Source: Alphaproteobacteria bacterium (lineage in GTDB: Bacteria > Pseudomonadota > Alphaproteobacteria > Rhizobiales > Devosiaceae). From it: a stretch of 64,000 nucleotides of DNA. This document shows, piece by piece, positions 1 to 12,938 of this stretch. Below the pieces are notes generated by a model, which saw only the letters and a list, made by a program, of their open reading frames with translations, was not told the DNA's origin and ran no database searches. Location: contig JAHJQZ010000015.1 of NCBI GenBank assembly GCA_018818925.1, forward strand, positions 1 through 64,000. Direction: 5' to 3'. The first letter of the stretch is position 1; each line of letters opens with the position of its first letter. The position numbers were made by a program, and so were the translations under genes.

Positions 1-65
1 AGCACGCCGGCACGGTCCTCGGCCAGCACGTCGAAATCGAGATGGCAATGGCTGTCGATCAGCAT
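1..65 (-). CDS. tatD: TatD family metal-dependent deoxyribonuclease (5' end only)
   Basis: Only the first 21 or so codons lie in the window; the gene runs off the left edge. The visible N-terminus reads [20 protein letters not shown]. Its SHCHLDF motif is the first metal-binding His pair of TatD-type hydrolases. The start codon overlaps the metG stop in an ATGA junction, so translation is probably coupled to metG. metG followed by tatD is a common alphaproteobacterial order. The family assignment is firm; the exact member cannot be decided from this fragment. Confidence 0.8.
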   Translation of the reverse strand, partial: MLIDSHCHLDFDVLAEDRAGV

Positions 66-1627
66 CAGGTCTCGCCCGGCGCTTCCGGCGGCACGTAGCG
101 CGGAAAAACGCCTTCGGGTTGCGGAAGATCCGTACCGGCAACCAGCCGGCCCGCCGCGCCGAGCGCGGCGAAATCGCGCTTGTCGGCCGGCACGCCCAAC
201 AGGTCGAGCAGCCTGTTCGCCGAGCCCGGCATGGCCGGCTGCGCGAGGATCGCCACTTGGCGGATGACCTCCGCCGTCACGTAGAGCACCGTCTGCATGC
301 GCTCGAAATCGGACTTTCGCAGTGCCCAGGGCTCCTGCGCCGCGAAATAGCGGTTGGCGTCCGCCACGACCTGCCAGACGCTTTCGAGCATGCGGTGCAT
401 GGCGAAATTCGTCATCGCCTCGCGCGACTTGCCAAGCAGGGCATCGGCCGCGCCGAGAATCTGCCTGTCGGCGTCGCTGAGGCCGCCACAGGTCGGCACC
501 CTCGCCTCGCAATGCTTGGCGACCATCGACAGCGAGCGCTGGGCGAGATTGCCAAGATCGTTGGCGAGATCGGCATTGATGCGGTTGGCGATGGCTTCTT
601 GCGTGTAATTACCGTCCTGGCCGAACGGCACCTCGCGCAAACAGAAATAGCGCACCTGGTCGACGCCGAAACTGGCGATGAGATCGAACGGGTCGATAAC
701 GTTGCCGACCGATTTCGACATCTTCTCGCCCTTCGACAGCATGAAGCCGTGGCCGAACACCCGCCTGGGCAGTTCGATCCCCGCTGACATCAGGAAGGCC
801 GGCCAATAGACGGCGTGGAAGCGGATGATGTCCTTGCCGATCACATGCACGTCCGCCGGCCAGTAGCGCCACAGCGGATGACTTTCGTCCGGAAAGCCGA
901 CGCCGGTGATGTAATTGGTCAGGGCGTCGACCCAGACATACATGACATGGGCCTCGTCGCCGGGTACCGGAATGCCCCAGTCAAAGGTCGTGCGCGACAC
1001 GGAAAGATCGCGCAGCCCCGACTTCACGAAGCTGACGATCTCGTTGCGCCGCTCTTCCGGTCCGATGAAATCGGGGTATTTTTCGTAGTGATCGAGCAGG
1101 CGCTCCTGATAGGCCGAGAGGCGGAAGAAATAGCTCTCCTCCTCGATCCATTCGACCGGCGAGCCCTGCGGCCCGTAGCGCACGCCGTCCGCGCGCAGCT
1201 CGGTCTCGTCCTCGCCGTAATAGGCTTCGTCGCGCACCGAATACCAGCCCGAATAGGTGTGCTTGTAGATGTCGCCATCCGGATTGGCGGCCATGCGTTT
1301 CCACATCTCGGTCACGGAGGCGAAGTGGCGCGGCTCGGTGGTACGGATGAAATCGTCGTTGGAGCAGTCGAGCGCCTTGACCATCTGCATGAATCGCGCC
1401 GCGTTGCGGTCGGCGAGCACTTCGACCGCCAGCCCTTCCCGGCGCGCCGTCTGCACCATCTTCTGGCCATGCTCGTCGGTGCCGGTCAGGAAATAGACGT
1501 CGCGGCCATCGAGCCGCATGAAGCGGGCGATGGCGTCGGTGGCCAGCGCTTCGTAGGCGTGGCCGATATGCGGGACGCCATTGGGATAGGAAATGGCGGT
1601 GGTGATGTAAAATTTGTCGCCGGGCAT
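65..1627 (-). CDS. metG: Methionyl-tRNA synthetase
   Basis: Charges tRNA-Met with methionine in the cytoplasm, a class I aminoacyl-tRNA synthetase reaction. The 520-residue product starts [17 protein letters not shown]. The HIGH-type motif PHIGHAYE is near residue 20 and the KMSKS loop (EKMSKSVGN) near residue 300. Length fits the short form without the C-terminal dimerisation domain. The ATG at 1627 overlaps the holB stop (ATGA), which decides the start; a longer in-frame reading would run into holB. It is the fifth gene of the rlpA-dac-tmk-holB-metG-tatD run. Confidence 0.97.
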   Translation of the reverse strand: MPGDKFYITTAISYPNGVPHIGHAYEALATDAIARFMRLDGRDVYFLTGTDEHGQKMVQTARREGLAVEVLADRNAARFMQMVKALDCSNDDFIRTTEPRHFASVTEMWKRMAANPDGDIYKHTYSGWYSVRDEAYYGEDETELRADGVRYGPQGSPVEWIEEESYFFRLSAYQERLLDHYEKYPDFIGPEERRNEIVSFVKSGLRDLSVSRTTFDWGIPVPGDEAHVMYVWVDALTNYITGVGFPDESHPLWRYWPADVHVIGKDIIRFHAVYWPAFLMSAGIELPRRVFGHGFMLSKGEKMSKSVGNVIDPFDLIASFGVDQVRYFCLREVPFGQDGNYTQEAIANRINADLANDLGNLAQRSLSMVAKHCEARVPTCGGLSDADRQILGAADALLGKSREAMTNFAMHRMLESVWQVVADANRYFAAQEPWALRKSDFERMQTVLYVTAEVIRQVAILAQPAMPGSANRLLDLLGVPADKRDFAALGAAGRLVAGTDLPQPEGVFPRYVPPEAPGET

Positions 1628-2664
1628 CAGGCACTTGACGGGTTGGGCGAGGCGGCGGGCGCGCGCGCCCTTATCGCATCGAGGACAATGACAAAGGTTT
1701 CGGCCATGTCGAGATTGTAGGTCTCGGCATTGGCGAACAGCGGGACGGCCTTGTCCCACAGCTCCGTGGCGGTGGCAAGACGATTGCCCCGGGCCCCGGA
1801 CCGCGCCATGTCTTGCGCCGCCGCCGCGATATGATCAAGAACCATGTCGCGGGCGATTTGCCGCTCCGCCTCGCCGGTGCCGGCGATGAGATCGGCCAGG
1901 GCGAGCGTTGCCCCCTGCCCGCCCCGTTGCGGTGCCGCGAGGAACCCGGCCAGCGCCGCGAACGCCTCGGCGCCGCCGAGGCTGAGATATTCGAAGGCGC
2001 GACGCGGCCGCCCCCGCGCCATCGCCAGGAGCTCGGGCACAAGGCCGGGCGCCACGCCCGCCGCGGTGAGCAGCGCCGCGAGCTCCGTATCTGCGAGCGG
2101 CCGCAGCGCCAGCGACTGGCAGCGCGAGCGGATCGTCGGCAGCAGTCCGCCCGGCTGGTGCGACACCAAGACGAACACCGTTTCGGGCGGTGGTTCCTCG
2201 AGGATTTTCAGGAGCGCATTGGCGGCGCTGGCATTGCAGTCGTCGATGGCATCGACGATGACGACACGGTGGCCGGGCCGCCCGCGCGTTCGGTGCAGCC
2301 GGTCGATCAGGGTGCGAACGTCCTCGACCCGGATGAAGGCGGAAAAGCCCTTGCCGGTGTCGCGCGGCGTCCGGCGCAGGACGAACAGGTTGGGATGCGC
2401 GCCGGCATCGACCTGTTCGTCGACACGGTGGCGGTCCTCGTCGCCGGTCGCCACGAGCAGGCGCCGGGCGAAACAAAAGGCCAGGCTCGCCTTGCCGATG
2501 CCGCGCGGGCCGTGCAGCAGCACCCCGCCCGGCACGCGCCTGTCGGCGATGGCGGTTTCGAGCCGCGTCAGCACCTCGTCATGTCCGAAAACCGTCCGGT
2601 TCCGTTCCGGCAGCGCGATGCCGTCGAGCTGATCGGCTTCGTGCGGCGCCCTGTCAGGCGTCAC
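1627..2664 (-). CDS. holB: DNA polymerase III subunit delta prime
   Basis: Clamp-loader subunit that helps place the beta clamp on primed DNA. The 345-residue protein has a P-loop-like segment ([10 protein letters not shown]), the AAA+ Walker B region ([11 protein letters not shown]) and an SRC sensor motif (IRSRCQS). A GTG start at 2664 overlaps the tmk stop in a GTGA junction and gives the usual length; the open frame extends further upstream but inside tmk. The C-terminal third is diverged, as usual for alphaproteobacterial HolB. Confidence 0.93.
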   Translation of the reverse strand: MTPDRAPHEADQLDGIALPERNRTVFGHDEVLTRLETAIADRRVPGGVLLHGPRGIGKASLAFCFARRLLVATGDEDRHRVDEQVDAGAHPNLFVLRRTPRDTGKGFSAFIRVEDVRTLIDRLHRTRGRPGHRVVIVDAIDDCNASAANALLKILEEPPPETVFVLVSHQPGGLLPTIRSRCQSLALRPLADTELAALLTAAGVAPGLVPELLAMARGRPRRAFEYLSLGGAEAFAALAGFLAAPQRGGQGATLALADLIAGTGEAERQIARDMVLDHIAAAAQDMARSGARGNRLATATELWDKAVPLFANAETYNLDMAETFVIVLDAIRARAPAASPNPSSA

Positions 2665-3422
2665 TCCCCGCTCCCGGCGAAACCGTCTTGGGCATGGCCG
2701 TTGACTGCCACATGCTCGTCGAGATCGGTCAACTCGGGAAAGCGCTCGCGCACGATCCGCCATATCTCCGCCGCGACGGCGTTCTCGTCGCCATCGGCCG
2801 CGACGACGACGCAGCGCCCCGGATTGCGCACGGCGATCGTCAGAAAACCGTCGCGCAGGCGGCGATGATACTCGATGCCTTCCTTCTCGAACCGGTCCGG
2901 CACCGTCGGCACGCCGTCTTCCTCGGCCCGTTGCGCCACGCGGCGAAACGCCGCCTCGGGTTCCATGTCGAGCAGGAAGGTCAGATCGGGCTGGTGGCCG
3001 TCGAGCGCCAGTTCCTCAAGCGCATCGATCGTTTTGTCGTCGACGCCGCCGGTCAGGCCCTGATAGGCCCGGGTGGAGTCGGCGAACCGGTCGGAGAGCA
3101 CCCATTTGCCCGCTTCGAGATTGGGCACGATGAGTTGCATGACGTGGTCGTGCCGCGCCGCGGCGAACAGCACCGCCTCGGCGGCCGCCCCCCATTCCTC
3201 GGAGCGCCCCTGCAGGATGAAGGAGCGGATGGCCTCGGCCTTGGGTGTGCCGCCGGGTTCGCGGGTGCGGACCGCCGCGACGCCGAGCCGGGCCAGATGG
3301 CCGAGCAAGCGGCGGATCTGCGTCGACTTGCCGACCCCCTCGCCACCCTCGAACGTGACGAAGCGCGCCGGCGGCAGATGGGGCGCCGTCTCGAATTCGT
3401 CCGGCTCGTCAGCAGCCGGCAA
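2661..3422 (-). CDS. tmk: Thymidylate kinase
   Basis: Phosphorylates dTMP to dTDP for DNA synthesis. The 253-residue protein has the P-loop GGEGVGKST at about residues 26-34, the DR(F/Y) motif in SDRFADSTRAYQG, and the lid region before DRFEKEG. The only plausible start is TTG at 3422: no ATG lies upstream before an in-frame stop, and later ATGs fall after the P-loop. About 20 residues precede the conserved core, slightly long for the family. Translationally coupled to holB downstream. Confidence 0.95.
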   Translation of the reverse strand: MPAADEPDEFETAPHLPPARFVTFEGGEGVGKSTQIRRLLGHLARLGVAAVRTREPGGTPKAEAIRSFILQGRSEEWGAAAEAVLFAAARHDHVMQLIVPNLEAGKWVLSDRFADSTRAYQGLTGGVDDKTIDALEELALDGHQPDLTFLLDMEPEAAFRRVAQRAEEDGVPTVPDRFEKEGIEYHRRLRDGFLTIAVRNPGRCVVVAADGDENAVAAEIWRIVRERFPELTDLDEHVAVNGHAQDGFAGSGE

Positions 3423-3517
3423 GGTGTCGATGTCGCGAGAATCGTTCAGCGTTCATGTCCCTGTCCGGGGACGCGTCCGGGCCGGCAGACCGCTTCCGCC
3501 CTGCCCCGGAACGGGTC

Positions 3518-4681
3518 CTACAACCAGCCGAAGGCGAGCTCCCTGAGAGCATCGCTCGCCTTGCGCATCACATCGCCCTCTTCGACCGAATCGGCGGCGT
3601 AAAGCGGAGCGGTCTGGATGAGCTGTCCATCGCACAGGACTTCGAGCTCGGCAAGCTTGTCGCCCCGGTCGACGGGCGGACGAATGGGCGCATGATAGGT
3701 CACGCGGGCGGAAAGGCAGCGCTTGGATCCCTTGGGAATGTAGAGGGCGACCCCGTCCTCGCCGACAACACCGACGGTCGGGCTCGCGCCACCATAGACG
3801 GCAATTTCGGCGACGATCTCGCCGGCCTCGAAGGCGTTGATCGGCTCGAAGCTGCGCGTTCCCCAGGTAACGAGCTTGCGCGCCTCCTCGGCGCGTTCGT
3901 TCATCGAGCCGAGCCCGTGCAGCACGGCGATCAGCCGGCGCCCGCCCTCGGTCGTGGAAACGACCTCGCCATAGCCGGCGCTTTCGGTATGGCCGGTCTT
4001 CAAACCGTCGACGCCGATGCCCATCTCGAGAAGGCTGTTGCGGTTCTGCTGGTTGATGCCGTTCCACTCGAATTCCGGCTCTGAGAACATGCCGTAATAT
4101 TCGGGATAGGAGCGGATGATGTGCCGGGCCAGATTGGCGAGGTCGCGGGCCGATACGTACATGTCCTCGTCCGGCAGGCCGGCCGAATTGGTGAAATGCG
4201 ATCCGGTCAGACCCAGTTCCTCGGCACGCTCGTTCATGATGCGCGCGAATGTGTCCTCGGTGCCGCCGATGCCCTCGGCCAGGGCGATCGAGGCGTCGTT
4301 GCCCGACTGGATGACGACGGATTTCAGCAGGTCCTCGACGCGGACCTTGGAATTGAGCTCGGCGAACATGGTCGACCCGCCCGAGGCCGCACCGCCATCG
4401 CGCCAGGCGTGCTCGGAGATGAAAAATTCGTCGTCCATCGACAGCGAGCCGTTCTTGAGCTTGGAAAAGACGATCTCGACCGTCATCAGCTTGGCCATCG
4501 AGGCCGGTTCCATCGGTGCGTCGGCGTCCTTTTGGAACAGGATCGTGCCGGATTCGTAGTCCATCAGCACCGCAAAGGGCGCCTTGGTGTCGAAGTCGAG
4601 CTGTGCCAGCGCCGGGGCAGTCAGCAGCGCAAGGGCGATGATCGCCAGCGCCGCGCGCGCGTGTCGGATCGGGGAAGTCAT
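3518..4681 (-). CDS. D-alanyl-D-alanine carboxypeptidase (PBP5/6 type)
   Basis: Trims the terminal D-Ala of peptidoglycan stem peptides in the periplasm. The 387-residue protein has a cleavable signal peptide (cleavage likely after ALA near residue 26), the SxxK motif SMAK at 61-64, SGN at 126-128 and KTG at 228-230. The C-terminal PBP5-type domain is followed by a weakly amphipathic tail ending in AFGWL, probably a membrane anchor. It follows rlpA by 34 bases, so two envelope genes lead the operon. Called dacC or dacF in relatives. Confidence 0.95.
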   Translation of the reverse strand: MTSPIRHARAALAIIALALLTAPALAQLDFDTKAPFAVLMDYESGTILFQKDADAPMEPASMAKLMTVEIVFSKLKNGSLSMDDEFFISEHAWRDGGAASGGSTMFAELNSKVRVEDLLKSVVIQSGNDASIALAEGIGGTEDTFARIMNERAEELGLTGSHFTNSAGLPDEDMYVSARDLANLARHIIRSYPEYYGMFSEPEFEWNGINQQNRNSLLEMGIGVDGLKTGHTESAGYGEVVSTTEGGRRLIAVLHGLGSMNERAEEARKLVTWGTRSFEPINAFEAGEIVAEIAVYGGASPTVGVVGEDGVALYIPKGSKRCLSARVTYHAPIRPPVDRGDKLAELEVLCDGQLIQTAPLYAADSVEEGDVMRKASDALRELAFGWL

Positions 4682-4715
4682 CCTCGCCTCGCCTTTTTCG
4701 GTTCCGCCAGACTAG

Positions 4716-5774
4716 TTAGTCGGGAATAGCGACATCCTCAAGGCCAAGACTGTCGGCAAGGTTTACGAGGTCGGCTCGCGTCGCGCCCGGCTTGAGCCAG
4801 TTGAGCCGTATCCGCGTCGCCATGGCGCCGCCCGCCTCGACCGGGAATGTCTCGACCGCGGCGATGAGCGCGAAGGCGCGGGCGATGCGCAAGGCGTCGT
4901 CGCCGCTGGCGAAGGTTCCGATCTCGACATCGATCTGCCGCCGGTCGATATCGGCGCCCTCCCGCCAGGTTTCGAGCTCGGCGCCGATTGCCAGCGCCTC
5001 GGCGGCCGCGAAGGCGGTGCTGACCGGCGTTTGCTCGGAGCCGTCCTCGGCATAGGAGAGGACCGACAGCGGATCGGTCAAAAGCCGTCCGATGGTGGTG
5101 AGCGCCGGTTCGGAGCGCCGCGATGCACCGGACGCGGCGACGGCGGTCCCGCCGCCAGTATCGAGCCCGCCCAGAGCATTGAGACTGGCCAGAAGGATGC
5201 GGGTGTCGTCGCCCGCGAGCGGGGCCGGCCCGACATATTGCACCCTGACCCGTGCCACGCCTTTGTTGATGTAGCCGAGCATTTCGGCGCTCTTGCGCGA
5301 CAGGTCGATCATCCGGTCGGCGACGAAGGGTCCGCGGTCGTTGACGCGCACGATCAGCGAGCGGTTGTTGCCGAGATTGGTGACGCGCACATAGGATGGA
5401 AGCGGCAGCGTCGGATGAGCCGCCGTCACGGCATTCTGGTCGAAGACTTCGCCATTGGCGGTCAGGCGGCCGTGGAAATTGGCGCCATACCAGGAGGCGT
5501 AGCCGGTCCTGTCGTAGCCCGTCTCGACGCGCGGTGTGTACCAGCGCCCGGCCACCTGATAGGGTTCGCCCACCATTTCGCGGCCGCCGCCCTTGGGAAT
5601 GGCGCCCCAGGTGGCGACGCGCGGCGACGCGGCTCCCCATTTCGACGGCGCAAAATTGGTAAAGGGACCGGAACAGCCGGACAGGAGTCCAACGCACAGG
5701 ACCATGCCAATGAGAAGCCGCAACGGATGAAGGGCTTTGCTCGGTGCTTTCGGTACTATCGACACGTCACTCAT
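4716..5774 (-). CDS. rlpA: RlpA-like septal ring lytic transglycosylase lipoprotein
   Basis: Outer-membrane lipoprotein of the RlpA family, whose characterised members cleave peptidoglycan glycan strands lacking stem peptides. The 352-residue product has a lipobox (LLSGC, Cys34), a double-psi beta-barrel from about residue 91 (GYASWYG...RLTANGE) and the conserved VRVNDRGPF segment. A C-terminal region of about 70 residues looks SPOR-like but is not textbook. First gene of the minus-strand operon; its promoter should lie in the 5775-6017 intergenic region shared with metH. Confidence 0.92.
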   Translation of the reverse strand: MSDVSIVPKAPSKALHPLRLLIGMVLCVGLLSGCSGPFTNFAPSKWGAASPRVATWGAIPKGGGREMVGEPYQVAGRWYTPRVETGYDRTGYASWYGANFHGRLTANGEVFDQNAVTAAHPTLPLPSYVRVTNLGNNRSLIVRVNDRGPFVADRMIDLSRKSAEMLGYINKGVARVRVQYVGPAPLAGDDTRILLASLNALGGLDTGGGTAVAASGASRRSEPALTTIGRLLTDPLSVLSYAEDGSEQTPVSTAFAAAEALAIGAELETWREGADIDRRQIDVEIGTFASGDDALRIARAFALIAAVETFPVEAGGAMATRIRLNWLKPGATRADLVNLADSLGLEDVAIPD

Positions 5775-5950
5775 GAGTGAAAAGAAGTTTAGTCAAATCG
5801 CGCCGAACCCGTGAGCGAAGCCGGTCCGCATGGTTGGCGCGGAGTTAATGCCGGCGCCCGCTCTCGACTTAATGCCGCAAATGATGACGTCCGGCACCAT
5901 CGCCAGCAACCGTTCGGCCAAGAGGTCGCGCTTGCATGGAACTCGCGCAT

Positions 5951-5980
5951 GATATAAAGAGTTCTTTATCTCTTTATATC
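5951..5980. promoter_or_regulatory. Palindromic operator upstream of split metH
   Basis: A perfect 10-bp inverted repeat (GATATAAAGA ... TCTTTATATC, 10-bp spacer) lies 38 bases before the metH start. Inside it is an overlapping near-palindrome, ATAAAGAGTTCTTTAT (14 of 16 symmetrical), so the half-site recurs three times. A TTGCAT at 5932-5937 and a TATAAA at 5953-5958 give a short-spaced promoter candidate with its -10 inside the left arm. ArsR-type methionine-cycle regulators (SahR/SamR) of Proteobacteria bind AT-rich palindromes of this style upstream of methionine genes; that link is inference. Confidence 0.6.
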
Positions 5981-6017
5981 TGACTCTGGCCGGACAAACC
6001 CGCCGAAGGAGCCGATC

Positions 6018-7037
6018 ATGCGCACCCCCCGCATAAGCGAACTTGAAGACCTGATCGCCAAGCGCATCGTGATCCTCGACGGCGCCATGGGTACAACGCT
6101 GCAGAAGCACCGCTTTTCCGAAGCGCAATTCCGCGGCGCCCGCTTCAAGGACTGGCCGCGCCAGCTCCAGGGCAACAACGACCTGTTGAGCCTCAGTCAG
6201 CCCGATGCGGTGCGCGATGCCCATCTCGGCTTTTTCCGGGCCGGTTCGGATATCGTCGAGACCAACACCTTTTCCAGCACCGCGGTCGCCCAGGCCGATT
6301 ACGGCATGGAAGACCTGGTGTTCGAGCTCAACAAGACGAGCGCCAGGATCGCCAACGAGGCGGCGCGCATCGCCGAGTCCGAGGACGGCAGGCCGCGTTT
6401 CGTCGCCGGCGCCCTCGGACCGACCAACCGCACCGCCTCGATCTCGCCGGATGTCAACGATCCGGGCTTCCGTGCCATCACCTTCGAGCAATTGCACGCG
6501 GCCTATGCCGAACAGCTGCGCGGTTTGGTCGAGGGCGGCGTCGACCTGATCATGATCGAGACGATCTTCGACACCTTGAACGCCAAGGCGGCCCTGTTCG
6601 CCGTCGACGACGTCGCCGCCGAGACCCGACTCGATCTCAGGGTCATCATTTCCGGCACGATCTCCGACAAGTCCGGGCGCCTGTTGTCGGGCCAGACGCC
6701 GGAAGCGTTCTGGGTGTCGATGAAGCATGCCCGGCCCCTCGCCTTCGGGCTCAATTGCGGTCTCGGCGCCAAGGAATTGCGCAATTACGTCGCCGATCTC
6801 GCCCGGGTCGCCGACGTGCCGATCTGCGTCTATCCCAATGCCGGCCTGCCCAACGAAATGGGCGAATACGACCAGCATCCCGACGAGACCGGCGAACTGC
6901 TCGGCCTCTATGCCAGGCAGGGTTTCATCAACATCGTCGGCGGCTGCTGCGGCACGACGCACGCGCACATAAAAGCGATCGCCGACAGTGTCAGGGGCGT
7001 CGAGCCCCGGCACCTTCATCACGACGACCGCACGTAG
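6018..7037 (+). CDS. metH: Methionine synthase, homocysteine-binding half
   Basis: Carries the homocysteine S-methyltransferase barrel of cobalamin-dependent methionine synthase as a separate 339-residue protein. The three zinc/thiolate Cys are present: Cys247 in GLNCG and Cys310-Cys311 in GGCCGTTHAH. A good ribosome site (AAGGAG) precedes the ATG. It ends where a one-piece MetH would enter its folate domain, and a 97-base gap separates it from the second half. Both parts are complete by motif, so this looks like a functional split enzyme, as known in some other Alphaproteobacteria, rather than a frameshift. Confidence 0.92.
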   Translation: MRTPRISELEDLIAKRIVILDGAMGTTLQKHRFSEAQFRGARFKDWPRQLQGNNDLLSLSQPDAVRDAHLGFFRAGSDIVETNTFSSTAVAQADYGMEDLVFELNKTSARIANEAARIAESEDGRPRFVAGALGPTNRTASISPDVNDPGFRAITFEQLHAAYAEQLRGLVEGGVDLIMIETIFDTLNAKAALFAVDDVAAETRLDLRVIISGTISDKSGRLLSGQTPEAFWVSMKHARPLAFGLNCGLGAKELRNYVADLARVADVPICVYPNAGLPNEMGEYDQHPDETGELLGLYARQGFINIVGGCCGTTHAHIKAIADSVRGVEPRHLHHDDRT

Positions 7038-7134
7038 TCGCCGGCCTAGCAGCCGGCCCCAGCTTTTGTGTTAGTAATAGCCCGATCGTCGGCCGGCAGC
7101 CTGACCGACCATCCAGTTCCCGCGGAGCCGCAAT

Positions 7135-9851
<2,717 letters not shown>

Positions 9852-9855
<4 letters not shown>

Positions 9856-11324
9856 GCCATAAGAACCGTCACCGGAAAATGCGTGTCGCCTTCCGGCGCC
9901 GAATGCGCGATCCTGGCCATGGCCCGGCCGAAATCGACATCGAGCGCCGCCCAGTCGCCGCCTTTGTCCCACCTGAGATGCAGGACGTTTTCGGACGGAT
10001 GCGCCATCGCGAAGGTGCCGCTAAAGGCCGGATGGGCATTGCGAAAGCGGATGAGCTGGCACAGCGCCCTGACCATCGGCGTTTCGAGCGCCGCCGCGAC
10101 CTCTCCCGGTCCGTAGTAGTGCCGGTTGATGTCGCGCCCGACATTGCTCTTTGACAACAGCGCCATGTCGTTGCTGCCGCCCAGCAGGCCGACATAATAG
10201 ACCTGCGGCACGCCCGGCGCGAAGAACTGCAACGCCCGCGCGATCAGGTACTCGTCCTCGCGCCGCCCCAGGGCGTCGAAATAGGTCGAATTGACCTGAT
10301 AGAGGTCGAGATTGGACGCCGCCGCGCCCGTCGCCTGCCGGCTGCCGCCGCTGCGTTCGTGCATGGTCTCGACCAGAGCGTCGATGGCTTCGGGCGGCAA
10401 AAGGCCCGGCCGGCCGTCGGCATGGGCGCCGACATCGATGACGCCGATGCCGTCATGGGTATCGAGCACGGTCACGGCATTGCGCGGCGAAATGTCGAGC
10501 CAGTTCGCCAGCGGCGTCGCCGCGCCGGTGTAAAGGGCGTGCAGGATGAGCGGCGGCAGGGCGAAATCGTAGACGCGGTCGACTTTTTTGGCGATCTCGA
10601 TCTGGTCGCGATAATACGAGTGTATCTCGACCAGAACCTCCATGCCGCGCGCCCTGGCCTTGCCGGAAATCTCTTCGAGGAAACCGAAGGTTTCGGGGAT
10701 CATGAAGCAGCTCGAACCGGACTGCTTGATGGCGTAGCCGGCTGCGTCGAGCCGGATCAGCCCGATGCCGGCCTCGGCGAACCGGTCGAGGATCGCGCCG
10801 AGATAGGCGGCGCCTTTTTCGCTGTTCACGTCGATATCGACCTGATTGGCGGTGAAGGTCGTCCAGATCAGCCGCTTCGAACCATCCCCGAGCGTCATCT
10901 GCGTGAACGGCAGGCCTGGACGCGGCCGGTAGATGGCGAGAAGATCGGCTTCGCTGGCGCCGTCCGGAAACACTTTTCCATAGGTCAGGAACAGTTCGGC
11001 AAAATCCGAAGCATCACCCTTTGCGAGGAAATCCCGGAACGCTTGCGATTGCGCCGAGACGTGGTTGACGATGAGGTCGGCCATCACGTCGACCGACCCA
11101 GCCAGTGCCCTGACATCCTCCCAATTGCCGAGACGCGGATCGACGCTCGCATGGTCGATCGGATCGAACCCGGCATCGGCGCCGTCATGGGGCGCAAAGA
11201 ACGGCAGGACATGCACCGTGCCGAACAGGCCCGAAAGCGGACCGTCGATCAGTGCCTTGAGCGCCGCGAAACCGCCGCTGCTCAGGCGGTCGGCATAGGT
11301 GATGAGTTGGACCTTGTTCTGCAT
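9852..11324 (-). CDS. Sucrose phosphorylase (GH13 subfamily 18)
   Basis: Splits sucrose with phosphate into glucose 1-phosphate and fructose in the cytoplasm. The 490-residue protein closely follows the bifidobacterial enzyme: start [14 protein letters not shown], nucleophile Asp193 in RLDAAGY, acid/base Glu233 in EIHSYY, third carboxylate Asp291 in LDTHDG, and the [10 protein letters not shown] and GRDINRHYY loops. No signal peptide. No sugar transporter or fructokinase lies beside it, so sucrose uptake must be encoded elsewhere. Related glucosylglycerate or glucosylglycerol phosphorylases are alternatives within the subfamily. Confidence 0.9.
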
Positions 11325-11468
11325 TTCACTCGCCCAATTCTGCGCCCGTGATGCGGTTGCCCGCGCGGTTCGGTGTTCCTCGAGGCGGCGTAGGCTTCCG
11401 TTCGGGCAGCGTCAAGCGCCCTGCTGGGCCAGTCGCCGGCGCGAGCCGCGATAGAATTTCGGAAAATG

Positions 11469-11496
11469 CGATAAGCTAAATCGATTAATCCTGCAA
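11469..11496 (-). promoter_or_regulatory. Promoter with LacI-type operator for sucrose phosphorylase
   Basis: On the minus strand TTGCAG (11491-11496) and TTATCG (11469-11474) are 16 bases apart. Between them is the perfect palindrome AATCGATT (11479-11486) within TAAATCGATTAA. A central CG with AT-rich flanks is the usual form of LacI-family sugar-repressor operators, and a position between -35 and -10 suits repression. The site is about 150 bases before the start codon. No LacI gene is in the window. The binding protein is inferred. Confidence 0.45.
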
Positions 11497-11523
11497 GCTA
11501 CTCCGCATGCCGTGCGGGGTCGC

Positions 11524-11997
11524 TCAGGCCGTCAGTTCGGCAGGCGCCGCATGCGCCACGCGCATCGCATCCTCGGGCTTCAGCTCGACCAGCATGCCGC
11601 GCTGGCCGCCATTGATCAGCACCGTCTCGAAGCCAAGCGCCGAATCCGCGATGGCAATGGGCACGCGCCGGCGCTGGCCGAACGGGGATATGCCGCCGAC
11701 CTTGAAACCGGTGACCTTCTCGGCTTCAGCCGGTTTCATCATCTCCGCCGATTTTCCGGCAAAGGCGGCGGCGACCTTTTTCATCGACAATTCGCGGTCC
11801 GAGGGAATGACGCAGCAGGCCGGCTTGCCGTCGACCACGACCATCAGGGTCTTGAGCACGCGGTCCGGCGAAAACCCGACTGCCTCGGCCGCGGCCATGC
11901 CGATATGCGCCGCCTTGGCATCGTAATCGTAGATATGCGGCGTAAAGGCGATTTTCGCTTGGGCCAGCGCCAGCGTCGCCTGGGTGGTCTTCGACAT
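11524..11997 (-). CDS. YbaK/EbsC-type aminoacyl-tRNA deacylase
   Basis: 157 residues of the YbaK family, which hydrolyses mischarged tRNAs, classically Cys-tRNA(Pro). Seen motifs: the N-terminal helix region ALAQAKIAF, KTLMVVVDGK near residue 50, and the signature GGISPFGQRR near residue 102. The ATG overlaps the folD stop (ATGA). It closes a minus-strand run that begins with the gamma-glutamylcyclotransferase gene. Substrate specificity (Cys versus other aminoacyl groups) cannot be told from sequence. Confidence 0.9.
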   Translation of the reverse strand: MSKTTQATLALAQAKIAFTPHIYDYDAKAAHIGMAAAEAVGFSPDRVLKTLMVVVDGKPACCVIPSDRELSMKKVAAAFAGKSAEMMKPAEAEKVTGFKVGGISPFGQRRRVPIAIADSALGFETVLINGGQRGMLVELKPEDAMRVAHAAPAELTA

Positions 11998-12902
11998 CAG
12001 GCCGTCAAATCCCCGGGTGGCGCGATGCCGTTGATGAGGCAGGCCGTCGTCACCGTATTGGCCAGAAGGCAGGCGATCGTCATCGGGCCGATCCCGCCCG
12101 GCACCGGGGTGATCGCCCCGGCCACCGCGACCGCTTCGTCGAAGGCGACGTCACCGACGAGGCGGGTCTTGCCCTCGCCCTTTTCCGGTGCCGGGACACG
12201 GTTGATGCCGACATCGAGAACGGTGGCGCCCGGTTTAATCCAGTCGCCCCTGACCATTTCCCGGCGCCCGACCGCGGCGACGACAATGTCGGCCCGCCGC
12301 ACCACCTCCGCGAGATGTCTCGTTTTCGAATGCGCCATGGTGACGGTGCAGTTTTCCCTGAGCAGCAATTGCGCCATCGGCTTGCCGACGAGGTTGGAAC
12401 GGCCGATGACCACGGCCTCCTTGCCGGCGAGATCGGTGCCGTGCAGGTCGCGCAACAGCATCAGGCATCCGAGCGGCGTGCATGAAACCGGCCCCTTCTG
12501 ACCGGTCAGAAGCTTGCCGGCGCTCATCGGATGGAACATGTCGACATCCTTGTCGGGGTCGATGGCATTGATCACCGCCACCGGGTCGATGTGATCCGGA
12601 ACCGGCATCTGGCACAGGATTCCATGCACATCTGCGCGTTTGTTCAACTCGCTTATCAAAGCGATCAACTCATGCTGAGGCGTTTCGCTTGGCAATTCGT
12701 ACTTGAGCGACAGCATGCCGATGGCCTCGGTCTGCCGGGCCTTGTTGCGCACATAGACCTGGCTGCCCGGGTCCTCGCCGACAATGATCACCGCCAGGCC
12801 TGGCGTCAGGCCGTGTTCGGCCTTGAGCCGGTCCACATGCCCATGGATGCGCGCGCGCAAGTCTTCCGCAAAGGCCTTGCCGTCGATGATCATCGCACTC
12901 AT
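11997..12902 (-). CDS. folD: Bifunctional methylenetetrahydrofolate dehydrogenase/cyclohydrolase
   Basis: Interconverts 5,10-methylene- and 10-formyl-tetrahydrofolate using NADP. The 301-residue protein has the catalytic Lys/Tyr segment ([16 protein letters not shown], Lys near residue 56), the signature PLGCLMLL and the Rossmann motif [11 protein letters not shown], and ends with the [12 protein letters not shown] stretch. It lies 36 bases downstream of pxpA and may share its transcript, and it is translationally coupled to the YbaK-like gene. Confidence 0.97.
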   Translation of the reverse strand: MSAMIIDGKAFAEDLRARIHGHVDRLKAEHGLTPGLAVIIVGEDPGSQVYVRNKARQTEAIGMLSLKYELPSETPQHELIALISELNKRADVHGILCQMPVPDHIDPVAVINAIDPDKDVDMFHPMSAGKLLTGQKGPVSCTPLGCLMLLRDLHGTDLAGKEAVVIGRSNLVGKPMAQLLLRENCTVTMAHSKTRHLAEVVRRADIVVAAVGRREMVRGDWIKPGATVLDVGINRVPAPEKGEGKTRLVGDVAFDEAVAVAGAITPVPGGIGPMTIACLLANTVTTACLINGIAPPGDLTA

Positions 12903-12938
12903 TCGCCCGTACCTGGTTTCACTGTTTGCCCACCGCCT

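Noticed and set aside
5775-6017. SAM-II or cobalamin riboswitch before metH
   Set aside because: No matching conserved cores or pseudoknot could be traced; the palindromic operator explains the region better.
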